Assembly: GCF_013359595.1 (NCBI RefSeq)
Contig: NZ_JABFMP010000033.1
Span: 16,281 to 80,280 of the forward strand
Direction: 5' to 3'
Origin: Pseudomonas sp. C1C7
GTDB taxonomy: Bacteria > Pseudomonadota > Gammaproteobacteria > Pseudomonadales > Pseudomonadaceae
Length of the DNA: 64,000 nt
Part shown: positions 6,532 through 17,406 of the stretch, piece after piece
Layout: every line of letters starts with the position of its first letter
Position numbering within the stretch: the first letter of the stretch is position 1
Translations under genes and position numbers: made by a program
The notes under the pieces: model-generated
Seen by the model: the letters and a program-made list of their open reading frames with translations, nothing else
What the model was told of the DNA's origin: nothing
Database searches by the model: none

Positions 6532-9500
6532 TCAAGGTAACGGAACAAAATCGCCTTTACCTAATAAGTTTTTAACTTGGTTAGGTCTAATTGGGCCAAC
6601 GGAAATAATTTTCATCTCGTCTCTTGGCACAGTAATCCGAATCAGCTTCCCTTCAACTTCTTGAATTACATTGATATGCCCTGTCCTTGCGTCCATAAAC
6701 CGAGTAGCACTTGGATTATTGGCAAGTTTCTGCAAAGCATCGGCATCAAGCTTTCCTGCAAGCTGACCCATTCGAGGATCGTTGAGCTGGCCGAATACGC
6801 GATCAGCAATTGAGAAGCTTTTTGCGGAACCAACAATTTCGCCTGCACCTTTTGCACCAGCTCCGACTTTCCCGAACAAGCCACCGCTCACCACTCTCAG
6901 AATCAGGCTATCACGTTCAGCATTACTGATCGAAGCACCGTTCTCAATATTAGCTAACTTTGATTTCGTAGCAATCAGTTCACTGATGGCAGAGGCGTTT
7001 TGCAGCTGATACCGCGCTAAGTCCAATTTCAGCTCAAAAGGAATGCTACTGTCGAGCTGAAGATGAGCAATCCTTTCCTGCAGACTATTCTGATCATCTA
7101 TTAGCTGCCCAAAAAGCTGTATGCATTGAGAAGGCACCTGTCTGCAAGAATCGTAAACCGCATCTTGATTTACGAGACTCAAGTCACGGTATTTTTTCTG
7201 AACATCATCACAGTTGCCTTTAGCTTTACAGGCACGAGCCTCACGTTCGAAGTTGTCCAGGTCCTTGTGGCCCAAGTAGTTGTACTGCGTGGCGTTCTGC
7301 GCCACCCAAGCGCCTTTTTGCAAACTATCCGCATCAGCACCACTCTGCGTAGCCGCAGCCAACACCCCCACTATCTGCGAAGTCATATTCAGCAGGTCTT
7401 TGTCGCCACCGACCCACTTGTTGAGCTGGTCGACCAACGCCTCGTTAGCACCCGCCGCCAAAGCACCAGTACGGAAATCACCGCCGCTGACTTGGGCCAA
7501 TAGACCACCAACCATGGCGTGAACCATGATCTTTTGCAGGCTGCCGTCGGCCCACGGGGCGTAATCCCCCACCGCATTAAAACTCGCCGCCGCCAAAGTG
7601 TTGAACAACGTACTTTGCAAGGCATCACCCAGGTCGCCGCCCTGCCCCATGATCTTGCTCAACGCCATTGAGGTGCCGTTTTGCAGACCTTGGCTGGCCG
7701 CGAACTGGCCAATACCTTTCCAGGTACTCAGATTGGTGGTGATCTTTCCAGTGAGAGAGTCGGTAGTGGTGCCAGTCCAATCATTGAAGTAGCCCTGCGT
7801 CAGGTTCGCCGTGATCGCCGTGATGACATACCCCTTGAGCGCATCGCGACTGGTGGCGGCTTTAAACCCGGCGCCCAGGTCGCCTCCGCCATCGACCGTG
7901 CCGACAACAAAATTGCTGGCCATTGGACCGAAAATCGGACCAAGGAAGTAACTGGCAACAATGGCAATAATCAGCGCCGGAGCCGCGCCTAAACCTGAGC
8001 TTTCGTAGTCCCAGCTGTCATGCAGCTCTTTCACGAGTTGCCAATCGACGTCCCCGCGCTGCTCGGCGTCTTTCAACCAGGCCAGCTTTGGATCGGCCTG
8101 AACCATGGCATCGATGGTCTGACTGACGGTTTTTTGATCGATATTCTTCAGGTCGATCTTCAAGCCGTTGACCGCCTTGATCACGATCTGACCGTTAGCC
8201 GTCAGCTCACTCTGACGCAAAGTCTCGTCGGTATTACCCCTCCCCTTGGCACTGTTCCACGCCAGACTGTTGCTGCTCTTCTCGTGACTCTCCTGATGCA
8301 GATCCTTCACCGCTTCAAAGGTAATGCTCCCCCCACTGTCCAGCGTCAGATCCCCGCCACTGTTCAGCTTCGCCCCCTGATAGCGCTGATCCCCACCACT
8401 GACCAGAGTCAGGTCACCGCCCGTGGTGATTTCGCTGCCGATGTTTTTCACATCGGTCACTTCATCCCGGCGGGTTGCCTTCTGCCCAAAACTGCCCTTG
8501 CTCTTCTTGTCGTACAGCGAGTAGTCGGTGTCCTGCGCGGCCAGCAACTCGATGTTGTTGCCTGCCACCAGATAAGCTTCGTCGCCCGCCGTGATCCGGC
8601 TGGAGATGAAGGTCAGGTCATTGCCCGCGCTCATCGCCACATCCCCACCTGCTGTGATCACGCTGGCGACTTGTTTGACTTGGTCTTCCTGGGCGGTGAC
8701 TTTTTTGGTCTTGTAGTAGGAATGGTTTTCGTCGGCGCCGGAGGCGACAGTCACGTCCCCCTCCGCGCTCAGGCCAATGTTGCGTTTGGCCTCCAGTTCA
8801 CTGGCGACGATGTTCATGTCGCGACCAGCGCTCACGGCGATGTCGCGTCCGGCGTTCATGCTCGAGCCGAATTGGGTAACCGAGCTTTTCTGAATGCCGC
8901 CGGTATCAGAGGTTTGTTGCTCGGTGGAAACGATGTTGATGTCGCGACCAGCTTGAATTTCGGTGTCACGACCGCTGCTGAGAACGCTGCCGGTGCTCAG
9001 CACGTCCCGGCCCGCGCTGATGCTCAGGTCGTTGGCCGCTTCGATCCGCGCGGCGCTGTCCAGATAGTCACGTTGCTGGGTGTAGCCTTTGTTACTGAAA
9101 TCGGATGTGGTGACAGTGCGCTCGTTGATGACATCGCCGCCAATGGTGGTAAGGGTCACATCGCGCCCGGCGATGACGCCACCGGATTTGTTGATGATGC
9201 TGTTACCCGCCAGCAAGTCGAGGCGGTTGCCGGCTTCGATCAGGCCACTGTTGGTCAGGTCCTGCCCGGCGGATGCCGCCAGGTTGTTGGTCGCCCGCAA
9301 GGTACCCGCATTATTCAGATCCTGCCCGGCAATCAGGGTCACATCGCCGCCCTGGATCAACGCCCCATTCGGCGCCAGGCGATTGTCGGCCTGCGCCAGA
9401 TACAGCACCGGCACCAGCACCTTTTCGCCATTCACTTCATGCTCTTCAAGCCAGACGATGTCATGGGTCAGGGCCGCGACTTGCTGGGCGGTCAGGGTCA

Positions 9501-12500
9501 CGCCCACGGACAGGTTCAGCTCGTCCTTGCTGGCGATGGCGTTGTTCATCAGGTACTTGAACATCGCCTCGTCGGAGGTCTGACCATCGATGAAGCGCTG
9601 CCCGGTGCGCTCGACCACGGCTTGCTGGATCAGCCGTTGTTCGAAGAAACCGTCGCCCAGGCGTTTGGCGGCGATGTCCGGGTCGTAGCCGAGGTTGGTC
9701 AGCAGGTAGTCCGAACTCATGAACTGCTTGAGGTCGGTGAGTACCGGGTTGGTTTCGATCAGGTACTTGTGAGGGTTGCTGCGCACGCTGGTATCGGGCA
9801 GGCCCTGCACGCGCGGTGTATTGAGCTGGGCATTGCCCTGGTCGGGCACTTGCAGGCCGGTGGCGTTAGCGTTGACTTGCGCGGTCTGAGTGTTGAGGTT
9901 CAGTGACGGGCTGCCGGCCAACGCCAGTTCACGGTTCTCGACCGACACCAGGTCGTTGGCGTCGAACTGCAGTTCGGTGGCGCTCCTGACGGGCGTGCCG
10001 TCCGAACGCTGGGTTGTGGCGCCGGTCGCGGAACCGATGGTTCGTGGCGGGCTGGTGACGATCGTTGAGTCTGTGCCGTTTTTACCGCTCAGGCGGAACA
10101 TGCCGTTGTCGCCCACTGGCAGGCTGAAGCCCGGCAGTGTCAGCGGGTTGACCTGTTGCTGGGCCAGATCCGGTGGGAGCTGACTGTTGAGGCTGATGAC
10201 CGTGGTTTTGCCGGTACCGGTAGCGCCGGTACCGGTGTTGCGCGAAGTGCCGGTGATGCCGGAACTGTAGGCGCGTTCAACGCCGTTGGTGATTTTGTTG
10301 GCGGCATTGATGGTGACGTTGCCGGCGGCCTGGATGATGGCCGAGGCAAATCCGGACGGGTCTGCGCTGATGATTTTTTCGCTGAAGACGGCGTTTTTTA
10401 TGAAGTCGGGGGCGTCGGTTCTGATGCCGCTGGCGTACAGTGAGTCGCCAAAGTCGACGGCGTATGACTGTTTATACAAGCCTAACAGGACAGGGCCGAA
10501 CTGCTGGAACCAGTTATTCGCCTCGCCTTTCGCGCCATATCGAACGACATGCGTCGTGATCCTCGACTCGACCTCATTGGCGTTCCAGAATCGTAGGTCC
10601 TGATGATAGTCAGCGTCGTTGTACATGTTGTACTCGACTATCTGACGCCACTGGTCAAGGTCTTGCCCACCCGTAACGTATTGACGAGAAACGTAGTCCC
10701 CCGTGGCGGTGCCGGAGTTCTCGAAGTTGGCAACATTGATGTTGATGTTTCCAGAAGCCGCAACTGACGAGTTCGAGTTCAGGAACGAACTTCCAGCAAC
10801 ATCAAGGTTGCTACCTGAGGTGATGGAAGATGCCTTGGAGCTTTCTCCTTCCGAAATGCTGACTCTGAACTTCTGCTCCCAGACTAAATGGGAAGGAACC
10901 GGATGTGGATTCAAATCAGCCCAGTTGGAAGGAAGCTCATCGCACGCGTAGCAACGAATCCCGATATCCGCCGAATACATCTCGGACACGGTCTTGAACT
11001 GATCCCGGCGATTGACGATCGAGTCGGCCCGGATCGAGAAATTGCCAACACTCTCCATCGTCCCGGAAAGGTTCTCCACCAACGCCGCGCGATTGCCCGC
11101 ATCGTCCCTGGCAATGTCGATCCCACCCAAACTGTAAACATCGGATTTCTTGTTGCTGAAGCTGCCCACCCGAAGCTTCATATCACCACCACTGAACAGG
11201 AATCCACCCTGATCGTTGAGCAGTGACGATGCGCTGAGTTTCATGCCCGTCCCGCCCGCCAGCGTGCCGTAGTTGTTAACAGCCCCGGCATTGAGGATCA
11301 GATTGTTGCTCGCGGTCAGGCGTCCATAGTTGCTCAATACCGACAACCCGCCCCGACCGCCCACGGTGGTATTGCCACCGCCGGCAATGCTGGCAGCGCT
11401 GTTGAGGGTGATGGTGGATGCGTCGACTTGCATGTCACCAAGGCTGGTCAGGCGGCCGTTGCCGCCATAGCCACCGCTCAACTGCATATCCAGGCTGCCA
11501 TCACTGGCAATCAACCCGTCGTTGTTCCAGCTGCCGCCCCGAGCCACGAGCTGGTTGGCGGCCAGCAACTGGCCGCTCGCGGTCTGACTGAAGTTGTTGA
11601 CGTTCACCGTCAGGCGCCCGGCCTGGATCACACTGCTGTTGGTCCAGCTGACGGCGTTCAGGTTCAGGTCGCCGCGAGTGACCAGCGCGCCGCCAGCGTT
11701 CATGACATTGGCGGTGGAGATGTCGAACAGCCCGGTGCCGACATGGGTCACGGAGCCGCCGGCGTTGAGTAGGCCGGGTGTCGCGAGCGTCAGTTGCTGG
11801 TTGGCGGTTTCCAGCAGTCCATTGCGGTTATCGAACTGGCTACCGATCTGGAAATCGGTTTTGCCGCTGGTGCCCAGCGCCCGCAGCTTGCCGCCCTGGT
11901 TGTCGAGGTTGGTGGCGCGCACGGTCAGCGCGCTGGCACTTTCGATCAGGCCGCCACGGTTGGAGAGATTGCCGTCAAGCCCGAGGTCGATCCCGTTGCC
12001 GCTGACTTGCCCTCCACTGTTGTTCATCGAAGCAGCACTGACTTTTACCAGCCCTGCCGCATAAATCCCGCCATTGCTGTTGTCGATGCCGCCACTGCCG
12101 GTGTTGAGCAGAATGTCGCTGGTGTTGGCCGCGATCCGGCCGCCGTCGCTGTAGATACCGCCCAACGCTTGCAAGTCGAGGCGGCTGCCTTCGAGCTTGC
12201 CGCCCTGACCGTTTTTCAACACACCCGTGAGTCGGGTTTGCAGTAACCCCTTGAGGCTCGACAGCACACCGCCACGGCTGTCGAGGCTGGCGGCAGTGAG
12301 CTTGAGATCGCCGTTCTGGGCGATGAGTTTGCCGCCCTGGTTGTCGATCGCGCCGTTGCCTGCATCCACGGTCAGCGCGTTGTAGCTCTGTACGGCCCCC
12401 TTGGCATTGTTCAGGGCTGCGGCGGTGATGGTCACACCGGCATCACGACTGGAAATCAGACCGTCAGTGTCGTTATGAACAGTGCCGGTGGCCGTGAGAT

Positions 12501-15500
12501 CCAGTTGCCCGTTGGCCGATAATGTGCCGCCCTGGCTGTTGTTCAGATCACCGGAGGTCATCAGGCTCAGCAAGGACTGGCTGATCAGTTGGCCGCCCTG
12601 GTTGTCGATGCTGCCGGAACGCTGGATCACCAGCGACCCCTGGCTGCCGAGGGCACCATGGGTGTTGATCAGGGCACCGAGCACATCGAGGGTGACGCTG
12701 CTTTCACCAATGAGGTTGCCACCGCTGTTGTTCAGTTGCGTACCGGTGAAGGTCAAGGCTTTGCCGGCACCGACGCTGCCGGCTGAGTTATTCAGCGTTG
12801 CCGCGACGATATCCAGCGTGTCACTGCTTTCGATCAGGCCACCGGAGGTGTTGGTGATCGTGCCATCAATTATCGTCAGGGTTTGCTTCGCCCCGCTGGT
12901 GACGATGCCCTTGCTGTTATCGAGGCTGGCGGCCTTGATGCTCACCTCGCCCTTGCCCGCCAGCCCGCCCTGGGTGTGGTTGATCAACGCACCGCTCAGG
13001 TCGATGTCCAGGTTGCCGAGCAGACTGGAGAGCGTTCCTTCCTGGCTGTTGTCGAGGGTCCCGCCGGTCAGGCTCAACCCATTCCAGCCGGACATCAGGC
13101 CACCCTGGTTTTTCACTTCGGCCGCGCTGAGGGTCAATTGATCGTTGCTGATCAGGTTGCCGCCACGGTTGTCCAGGGTATTGCCGGTCAGGCTGAAGCT
13201 GTTGACGCTGGAAATTTCGCCTTGGCGGTTATTCAAATCACGCAGGTGGGTGATGCTGAGCACGCCTTTGGTGTTGATCAGGCCACTCTGGTTATTCAGG
13301 TCCGCGGGGGTCGTGCCCAGGTCCAGGCTAATGCCCACCCCGCCGAGCAGTGTCCCGCCCTGATTGTTCAAGCCGTTGCTGTTGAGAGTCAGCTGTTGCG
13401 CTGCCTTGATGATGCCGTTGTCCTGGTTGTTCAACAGGCCATCGACGGTCACGCCCAGATCACTGTCACTGAGCAGGACACCGGCGCTGTTATCCAGGCT
13501 CGCCGCACGAATCTGCAACGCCGCGGCGGCGATCTTGCCTTTGATCGAGGTCAGCGCCTTGTCGATTTGCAGGGTGAGTTTCTGGTTGCTGAGCAGTTGA
13601 CCGCCACTGTTGTCCAGCGCTGTGGCAGTCAGGTCGAAGGCCTGTTCGCTGGAAATCTCGCCGTTGCGGTTGTTCACATCGGCGAGGTTTTTCAGCAGCA
13701 ACTGACCCGGCGCATTGATGAAACCGTCCTGGTTGTTCAACGCCCCACCGTTCAGGTCCAGGCTCAAGCTGCCCTGGCTGAACAGTTTGCCGCCCTGCTG
13801 ATCAAGACCAGTGATATCGACCAGCAACGCGCTACCTGCGCCGAGTCTGCCAGCGGTGTTGGTCACTTGGCCGGCCTTCACGTTCAGTTGCCCGGCGGAG
13901 TAGATACTGGCCTGGCTGTTGTTGAGCGCACCGGTGGTGACGCTCAGGTTGCCTTTGCTGCTGAGGATGCCTTTTTGCTGGTTATCCAGCGCGCTGCTGT
14001 CGAGCGTGAGGGTGGCATCGGTCAGCAGCTTGCCACCCTGGTTGCTGACGACGCCCCGGGTGTCGACTGTCAGGGCTTTTGCGCTGGAGACAGTGCCACC
14101 GTCGTTGCTGAGGCTGTCGGCGTTGATCGCCACAGCACCTTCGCTGACAAGGTTGCCCTGATCGTTATTCAGATCCGATGAAAGCGTGATGCTCAGGTCA
14201 TTCCGGGTGAGCAGGCGGCCGCTGTTTTCCAGGGTCTGGCCTGTCAACGTCAGCCCGCTGTCGCCAGACAGCAAGCCCTTGTTGCGGTTGATCACCTGAT
14301 CCACCGTCAGGGCCAGATTGCCGCCGGCCAGGACATAACCGCTATCGCTGTTGTCAAGGTAAGCGCCGATCAGGGTCACGCCGGCCTGGCTCGACACTTC
14401 GCCATTGCGGTTGTCCAGGTGGTCGATCGTGAGTTTCAGCGCTTTTGTGGCCCCTACCAGACCTTCCCCCCGGTTATCCAGCCGCGCAGCCTTGACGGTC
14501 AGGCCATTGTCGGCGATGACCACGCCGGCCTGGTTGTCGAAGTCGTCGATGACAGTGAGATCCACATCACCCCGACCACGAATGTCACCAGCGTTGTTGT
14601 TCAGACTGGCGCTGTGGCTTTCAAGGCCCGCAGCGGCGATCAGACCCTTGACGTTGCTCAGTGCCTGATCGATCACGAGGGTGAGTTTTTCGTTGCTGAG
14701 CAGTTTGCCGCCGTCGTTGTTCACGCCTTGGGCATCGAGGCTCCAGGCCTTGGCCCCGGAGATTTCACCCATGCTGTTGTTGACCTGATTGAGGTTTTTC
14801 AACAACAACTGACCCGGCGTATGAATACTGCCGCGCTGGTTGTTGAGCAGGCCGTTGTGCAGGTCCAGGGTGAGGTCGGCGTTGCTGAACAGCTCACCGC
14901 CCTCCTGGTCGAGCGAGGTCACCGAAAGATCAAGCTGCTGCTGGCTGCCAATTTGCCCGGCGGAGTTATCCAGATGCCCGGCCGTGACCAACAAGGTGCC
15001 ATCGGTTGCCACGCTGCCGCCGTTACTGTTGTTGAATTCACCGGTCACCAGCGTCGAGTCGGCCTTGGCGCTGATAACGCCGTTAACGCTGTTGTTGAGG
15101 CTGCCACTTCCCAGGGCCAGACCTTTTTGCGAGGCAATCAGACCACCCTGATTCAAGACCGCGCCGACCGTGGTCAACGCCATGGCTTCGAGGCTCGACA
15201 GTTTGCCCAGACGGTTGTCGAGGCTGCCGGCGTTCAGGGTCAGTTGGCGTTCGCTGCCGATCAGGCCTTGCTGATTGTTCACCCTTTCATTGAAAGCAAA
15301 ACCAAGGCTGCCCTGGCTGACGATCCTGCCGCCAAGGTTACTCAGGCCGATACCGGTGAGCGTGCTTGCGCCTTTGCTGAAGACCAGGCCCGCGGCGTCA
15401 TTGATGATCTGGTCGACTTTCAGACCCAGCGTAGTGTCCGACAACACCTTGCCGCCAGCGCTGTTGTCCAGGCGCGCACCTTTGATTTGCAGCCCCGATT

Positions 15501-17382
15501 GGCTGGAGAGCGACCCACCGCGGTTATCGATCTGCCCGACATTCAGGGTCAGTGTCTTGAGCGACGCAACGAGGCCATCCTGACGGTTATCCAGTACGTT
15601 GCCGGTCAGCAACAGATTGCCTTCGGCCACCAACTCGCCAGCCGATTGACTAAGGGCGCCGATGTTCGCTTCGATATCGCCCTTGGCGGAGATGCGGCCG
15701 CCAGTGTTGGCGGCCTCATTGGCCGTGAGGGTCATCTTCCCGGCCGCGGTAATCAGGCCGCCATTGCGGTTGTCCAGATTCTGCGTCCGCACGTTCATCG
15801 ATTGCTTGGAGACAATCTTGCCATCGCTGTTGTTGAGGGTGCCGATTGCCGTGATATCCAGCAAACGGCCCGCCATCATCAGGCCCGCCACGTTATCCAG
15901 CGACGTGACGGTCAGTACGGTGTCGGCCTGGCTGGTCAGCTCGCCATTGCCGTTGACCAGTTGCCCGATGCTGCCCGTGAGATTGCCGGTGCTGTTGATC
16001 AGACCGTTGCCGTTCAACACCTGTGCGGCAGTCATGCTCAGATTGCTGCCGCCCAACACGCGCCCGTTGCTGCGGTTGTCCAGAGTACCGGCGGTGATTG
16101 CAGTGTTCTTGCCGCTGAGCGTGCCACCCTGGTTGCCCAAGGTCTGCGCAGCATTCACCGTCAGATTGCGGCTGGCGATCACGCTCTTTGCGCTGTTGTT
16201 CAGCGTCTGCGCGCTGAGGTTGACGTCGCCATTGGCATTGCGACTGTTATCCCCATTGACCCCGGCTTCAATGATCCCATTGTTGGTCAACACACCACTG
16301 GCGCTCAGGCTGATGCTGTCCCGGGCCGCGACCGTTTGTTGTACGGCGAGGTTGCCCTGGGTCTGGACGTTGACGGTGCTGCCGTAAACGGGGCCCTGCG
16401 CATCGAGACTCGCGGCTTTGACATTCACGGTGCCGGTGGCGGCTGTTTGCGCCAGGCTGAGATGACCATTGGCATCGATCTGTATATCCCCGCCGCTGGC
16501 CGCCAGATTGCCGGCCAGCTTCACCCCGACACCGGCCTCGGTGCCCACCAGCTTGATCGCCCCGGCGTACATGCCGCCCAGAGCCCAGGAGTCAATGGCC
16601 AGTTGCGGCTTGGCGCTTCCGTCGTCGGCACGAGCTGTGGCGTTGAGGGTTTGGGCGTTGACGTCGTTGCGGCCGGCGACGATGGTCAGATTCTTCGCCT
16701 GGATCTCGGCGTTGATTTTCGCGCTGCGGGTGATGATTTCGAAGCTGTCGACGTTGTTGGCGTTCAACCCGGCCCCATCGATGGAGACGCTGCCCTGATC
16801 GACCTGAAAGCGGTCCAGTCGCCCGCTGCCATCGAGCACCGGTTTGCCCGTGGTCAGGGTCACGCGCGGCGTGTTGATGAAGCCGCAACCGTTGCAACTG
16901 ATGCCATAAGGGTTGGCGACGATGACCCGGGCCGACTGGCCCGCCACCTCGGTGTAGCCGCGCAACTGGCTCGGGCTGCCGCCCACCACTTCGTTGAGGA
17001 TGGTTTGCGCCGCGACCCCGTTGGTCATATTGGGATTGCCGACGATGATGCCGCCCAACTGCGTCGCGCCGGTTTGCGCGGCGACGTTGTTGAGGATGAC
17101 GCCCGGGGTGCCGACGTTGTAGTCGACGAACTGGTTATGCGACAGACCGCTGCCATTGGGCGTGGCGATGTTGACGATCGGCACGCCATTGCCCGCCTGA
17201 CCGAGACTGGTGCCGGGATTGGCCACCACGATGCCATCGGCCTGGGCCCAGATCGGCTGCCAGAACATGACGTTGGCCAACAGGAACGCCAACACGCGCT
17301 TGGGCATGCCGCAGAAATGCTCGCGGTTTTGCACCACGGCTGAAGGCTGACGGGCGAGAAAGGCGTAGTGACGGGCGTCCAT
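6532..17382 (-). CDS. cdiA: CdiA/filamentous haemagglutinin-type exoprotein with C-terminal toxin
   Basis: A 3616-residue two-partner-secretion effector. Visible in order: an extended signal region ending WAQADG (about residue 48); a TPS domain with NPYGISCNGCGFINTPRVTL; a long FHA-1 stick of ~20-residue LDN-RGG-type repeats (about 330-2100); a lower-GC non-repetitive segment with RCYAC (about 2140-2350), likely the receptor-binding region; a conserved linker; FHA-2 repeats with AGRD/AGQDL motifs (about 2660-3025); a DUF637-like pretoxin region with a hydrophobic patch; and a tail from about residue 3530. The VENN motif is absent; NATQYNYL occupies a similar place. The tail (RTGHINVIQEVEGKLIRITV, KIISVGPIR) is AT-richer than the rest and is probably a modular toxin of unknown activity. 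cdiB lies 24 bp upstream and cdiI 15 bp downstream. Confidence 0.88.
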   Translation of the reverse strand: MDARHYAFLARQPSAVVQNREHFCGMPKRVLAFLLANVMFWQPIWAQADGIVVANPGTSLGQAGNGVPIVNIATPNGSGLSHNQFVDYNVGTPGVILNNVAAQTGATQLGGIIVGNPNMTNGVAAQTILNEVVGGSPSQLRGYTEVAGQSARVIVANPYGISCNGCGFINTPRVTLTTGKPVLDGSGRLDRFQVDQGSVSIDGAGLNANNVDSFEIITRSAKINAEIQAKNLTIVAGRNDVNAQTLNATARADDGSAKPQLAIDSWALGGMYAGAIKLVGTEAGVGVKLAGNLAASGGDIQIDANGHLSLAQTAATGTVNVKAASLDAQGPVYGSTVNVQTQGNLAVQQTVAARDSISLSASGVLTNNGIIEAGVNGDNSRNANGDVNLSAQTLNNSAKSVIASRNLTVNAAQTLGNQGGTLSGKNTAITAGTLDNRSNGRVLGGSNLSMTAAQVLNGNGLINSTGNLTGSIGQLVNGNGELTSQADTVLTVTSLDNVAGLMMAGRLLDITAIGTLNNSDGKIVSKQSMNVRTQNLDNRNGGLITAAGKMTLTANEAANTGGRISAKGDIEANIGALSQSAGELVAEGNLLLTGNVLDNRQDGLVASLKTLTLNVGQIDNRGGSLSSQSGLQIKGARLDNSAGGKVLSDTTLGLKVDQIINDAAGLVFSKGASTLTGIGLSNLGGRIVSQGSLGFAFNERVNNQQGLIGSERQLTLNAGSLDNRLGKLSSLEAMALTTVGAVLNQGGLIASQKGLALGSGSLNNSVNGVISAKADSTLVTGEFNNSNGGSVATDGTLLVTAGHLDNSAGQIGSQQQLDLSVTSLDQEGGELFSNADLTLDLHNGLLNNQRGSIHTPGQLLLKNLNQVNNSMGEISGAKAWSLDAQGVNNDGGKLLSNEKLTLVIDQALSNVKGLIAAAGLESHSASLNNNAGDIRGRGDVDLTVIDDFDNQAGVVIADNGLTVKAARLDNRGEGLVGATKALKLTIDHLDNRNGEVSSQAGVTLIGAYLDNSDSGYVLAGGNLALTVDQVINRNKGLLSGDSGLTLTGQTLENSGRLLTRNDLSITLSSDLNNDQGNLVSEGAVAINADSLSNDGGTVSSAKALTVDTRGVVSNQGGKLLTDATLTLDSSALDNQQKGILSSKGNLSVTTGALNNSQASIYSAGQLNVKAGQVTNTAGRLGAGSALLVDITGLDQQGGKLFSQGSLSLDLNGGALNNQDGFINAPGQLLLKNLADVNNRNGEISSEQAFDLTATALDNSGGQLLSNQKLTLQIDKALTSIKGKIAAAALQIRAASLDNSAGVLLSDSDLGVTVDGLLNNQDNGIIKAAQQLTLNSNGLNNQGGTLLGGVGISLDLGTTPADLNNQSGLINTKGVLSITHLRDLNNRQGEISSVNSFSLTGNTLDNRGGNLISNDQLTLSAAEVKNQGGLMSGWNGLSLTGGTLDNSQEGTLSSLLGNLDIDLSGALINHTQGGLAGKGEVSIKAASLDNSKGIVTSGAKQTLTIIDGTITNTSGGLIESSDTLDIVAATLNNSAGSVGAGKALTFTGTQLNNSGGNLIGESSVTLDVLGALINTHGALGSQGSLVIQRSGSIDNQGGQLISQSLLSLMTSGDLNNSQGGTLSANGQLDLTATGTVHNDTDGLISSRDAGVTITAAALNNAKGAVQSYNALTVDAGNGAIDNQGGKLIAQNGDLKLTAASLDSRGGVLSSLKGLLQTRLTGVLKNGQGGKLEGSRLDLQALGGIYSDGGRIAANTSDILLNTGSGGIDNSNGGIYAAGLVKVSAASMNNSGGQVSGNGIDLGLDGNLSNRGGLIESASALTVRATNLDNQGGKLRALGTSGKTDFQIGSQFDNRNGLLETANQQLTLATPGLLNAGGSVTHVGTGLFDISTANVMNAGGALVTRGDLNLNAVSWTNSSVIQAGRLTVNVNNFSQTASGQLLAANQLVARGGSWNNDGLIASDGSLDMQLSGGYGGNGRLTSLGDMQVDASTITLNSAASIAGGGNTTVGGRGGLSVLSNYGRLTASNNLILNAGAVNNYGTLAGGTGMKLSASSLLNDQGGFLFSGGDMKLRVGSFSNKKSDVYSLGGIDIARDDAGNRAALVENLSGTMESVGNFSIRADSIVNRRDQFKTVSEMYSADIGIRCYACDELPSNWADLNPHPVPSHLVWEQKFRVSISEGESSKASSITSGSNLDVAGSSFLNSNSSVAASGNININVANFENSGTATGDYVSRQYVTGGQDLDQWRQIVEYNMYNDADYHQDLRFWNANEVESRITTHVVRYGAKGEANNWFQQFGPVLLGLYKQSYAVDFGDSLYASGIRTDAPDFIKNAVFSEKIISADPSGFASAIIQAAGNVTINAANKITNGVERAYSSGITGTSRNTGTGATGTGKTTVISLNSQLPPDLAQQQVNPLTLPGFSLPVGDNGMFRLSGKNGTDSTIVTSPPRTIGSATGATTQRSDGTPVRSATELQFDANDLVSVENRELALAGSPSLNLNTQTAQVNANATGLQVPDQGNAQLNTPRVQGLPDTSVRSNPHKYLIETNPVLTDLKQFMSSDYLLTNLGYDPDIAAKRLGDGFFEQRLIQQAVVERTGQRFIDGQTSDEAMFKYLMNNAIASKDELNLSVGVTLTAQQVAALTHDIVWLEEHEVNGEKVLVPVLYLAQADNRLAPNGALIQGGDVTLIAGQDLNNAGTLRATNNLAASAGQDLTNSGLIEAGNRLDLLAGNSIINKSGGVIAGRDVTLTTIGGDVINERTVTTSDFSNKGYTQQRDYLDSAARIEAANDLSISAGRDVLSTGSVLSSGRDTEIQAGRDINIVSTEQQTSDTGGIQKSSVTQFGSSMNAGRDIAVSAGRDMNIVASELEAKRNIGLSAEGDVTVASGADENHSYYKTKKVTAQEDQVKQVASVITAGGDVAMSAGNDLTFISSRITAGDEAYLVAGNNIELLAAQDTDYSLYDKKSKGSFGQKATRRDEVTDVKNIGSEITTGGDLTLVSGGDQRYQGAKLNSGGDLTLDSGGSITFEAVKDLHQESHEKSSNSLAWNSAKGRGNTDETLRQSELTANGQIVIKAVNGLKIDLKNIDQKTVSQTIDAMVQADPKLAWLKDAEQRGDVDWQLVKELHDSWDYESSGLGAAPALIIAIVASYFLGPIFGPMASNFVVGTVDGGGDLGAGFKAATSRDALKGYVITAITANLTQGYFNDWTGTTTDSLTGKITTNLSTWKGIGQFAASQGLQNGTSMALSKIMGQGGDLGDALQSTLFNTLAAASFNAVGDYAPWADGSLQKIMVHAMVGGLLAQVSGGDFRTGALAAGANEALVDQLNKWVGGDKDLLNMTSQIVGVLAAATQSGADADSLQKGAWVAQNATQYNYLGHKDLDNFEREARACKAKGNCDDVQKKYRDLSLVNQDAVYDSCRQVPSQCIQLFGQLIDDQNSLQERIAHLQLDSSIPFELKLDLARYQLQNASAISELIATKSKLANIENGASISNAERDSLILRVVSGGLFGKVGAGAKGAGEIVGSAKSFSIADRVFGQLNDPRMGQLAGKLDADALQKLANNPSATRFMDARTGHINVIQEVEGKLIRITVPRDEMKIISVGPIRPNQVKNLLGKGDFVPLP

Positions 17383-17406
17383 GTCATTGATCTCGGGTAG
17401 CGGCGT

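Noticed and set aside
8020..9906. 628-codon plus-strand frame opposite the FHA-2/linker part of cdiA
   Set aside because: Composition and His/Gln/Val repeats reflect the complementary strand of the AGRD repeats; no family features.
14419..17343. 974-codon open frame on the plus strand opposite cdiA
   Set aside because: It is the antisense shadow of the repetitive, high-GC FHA-1 region; it has no ribosome-binding site or recognisable domain, and cdiA is clearly real.
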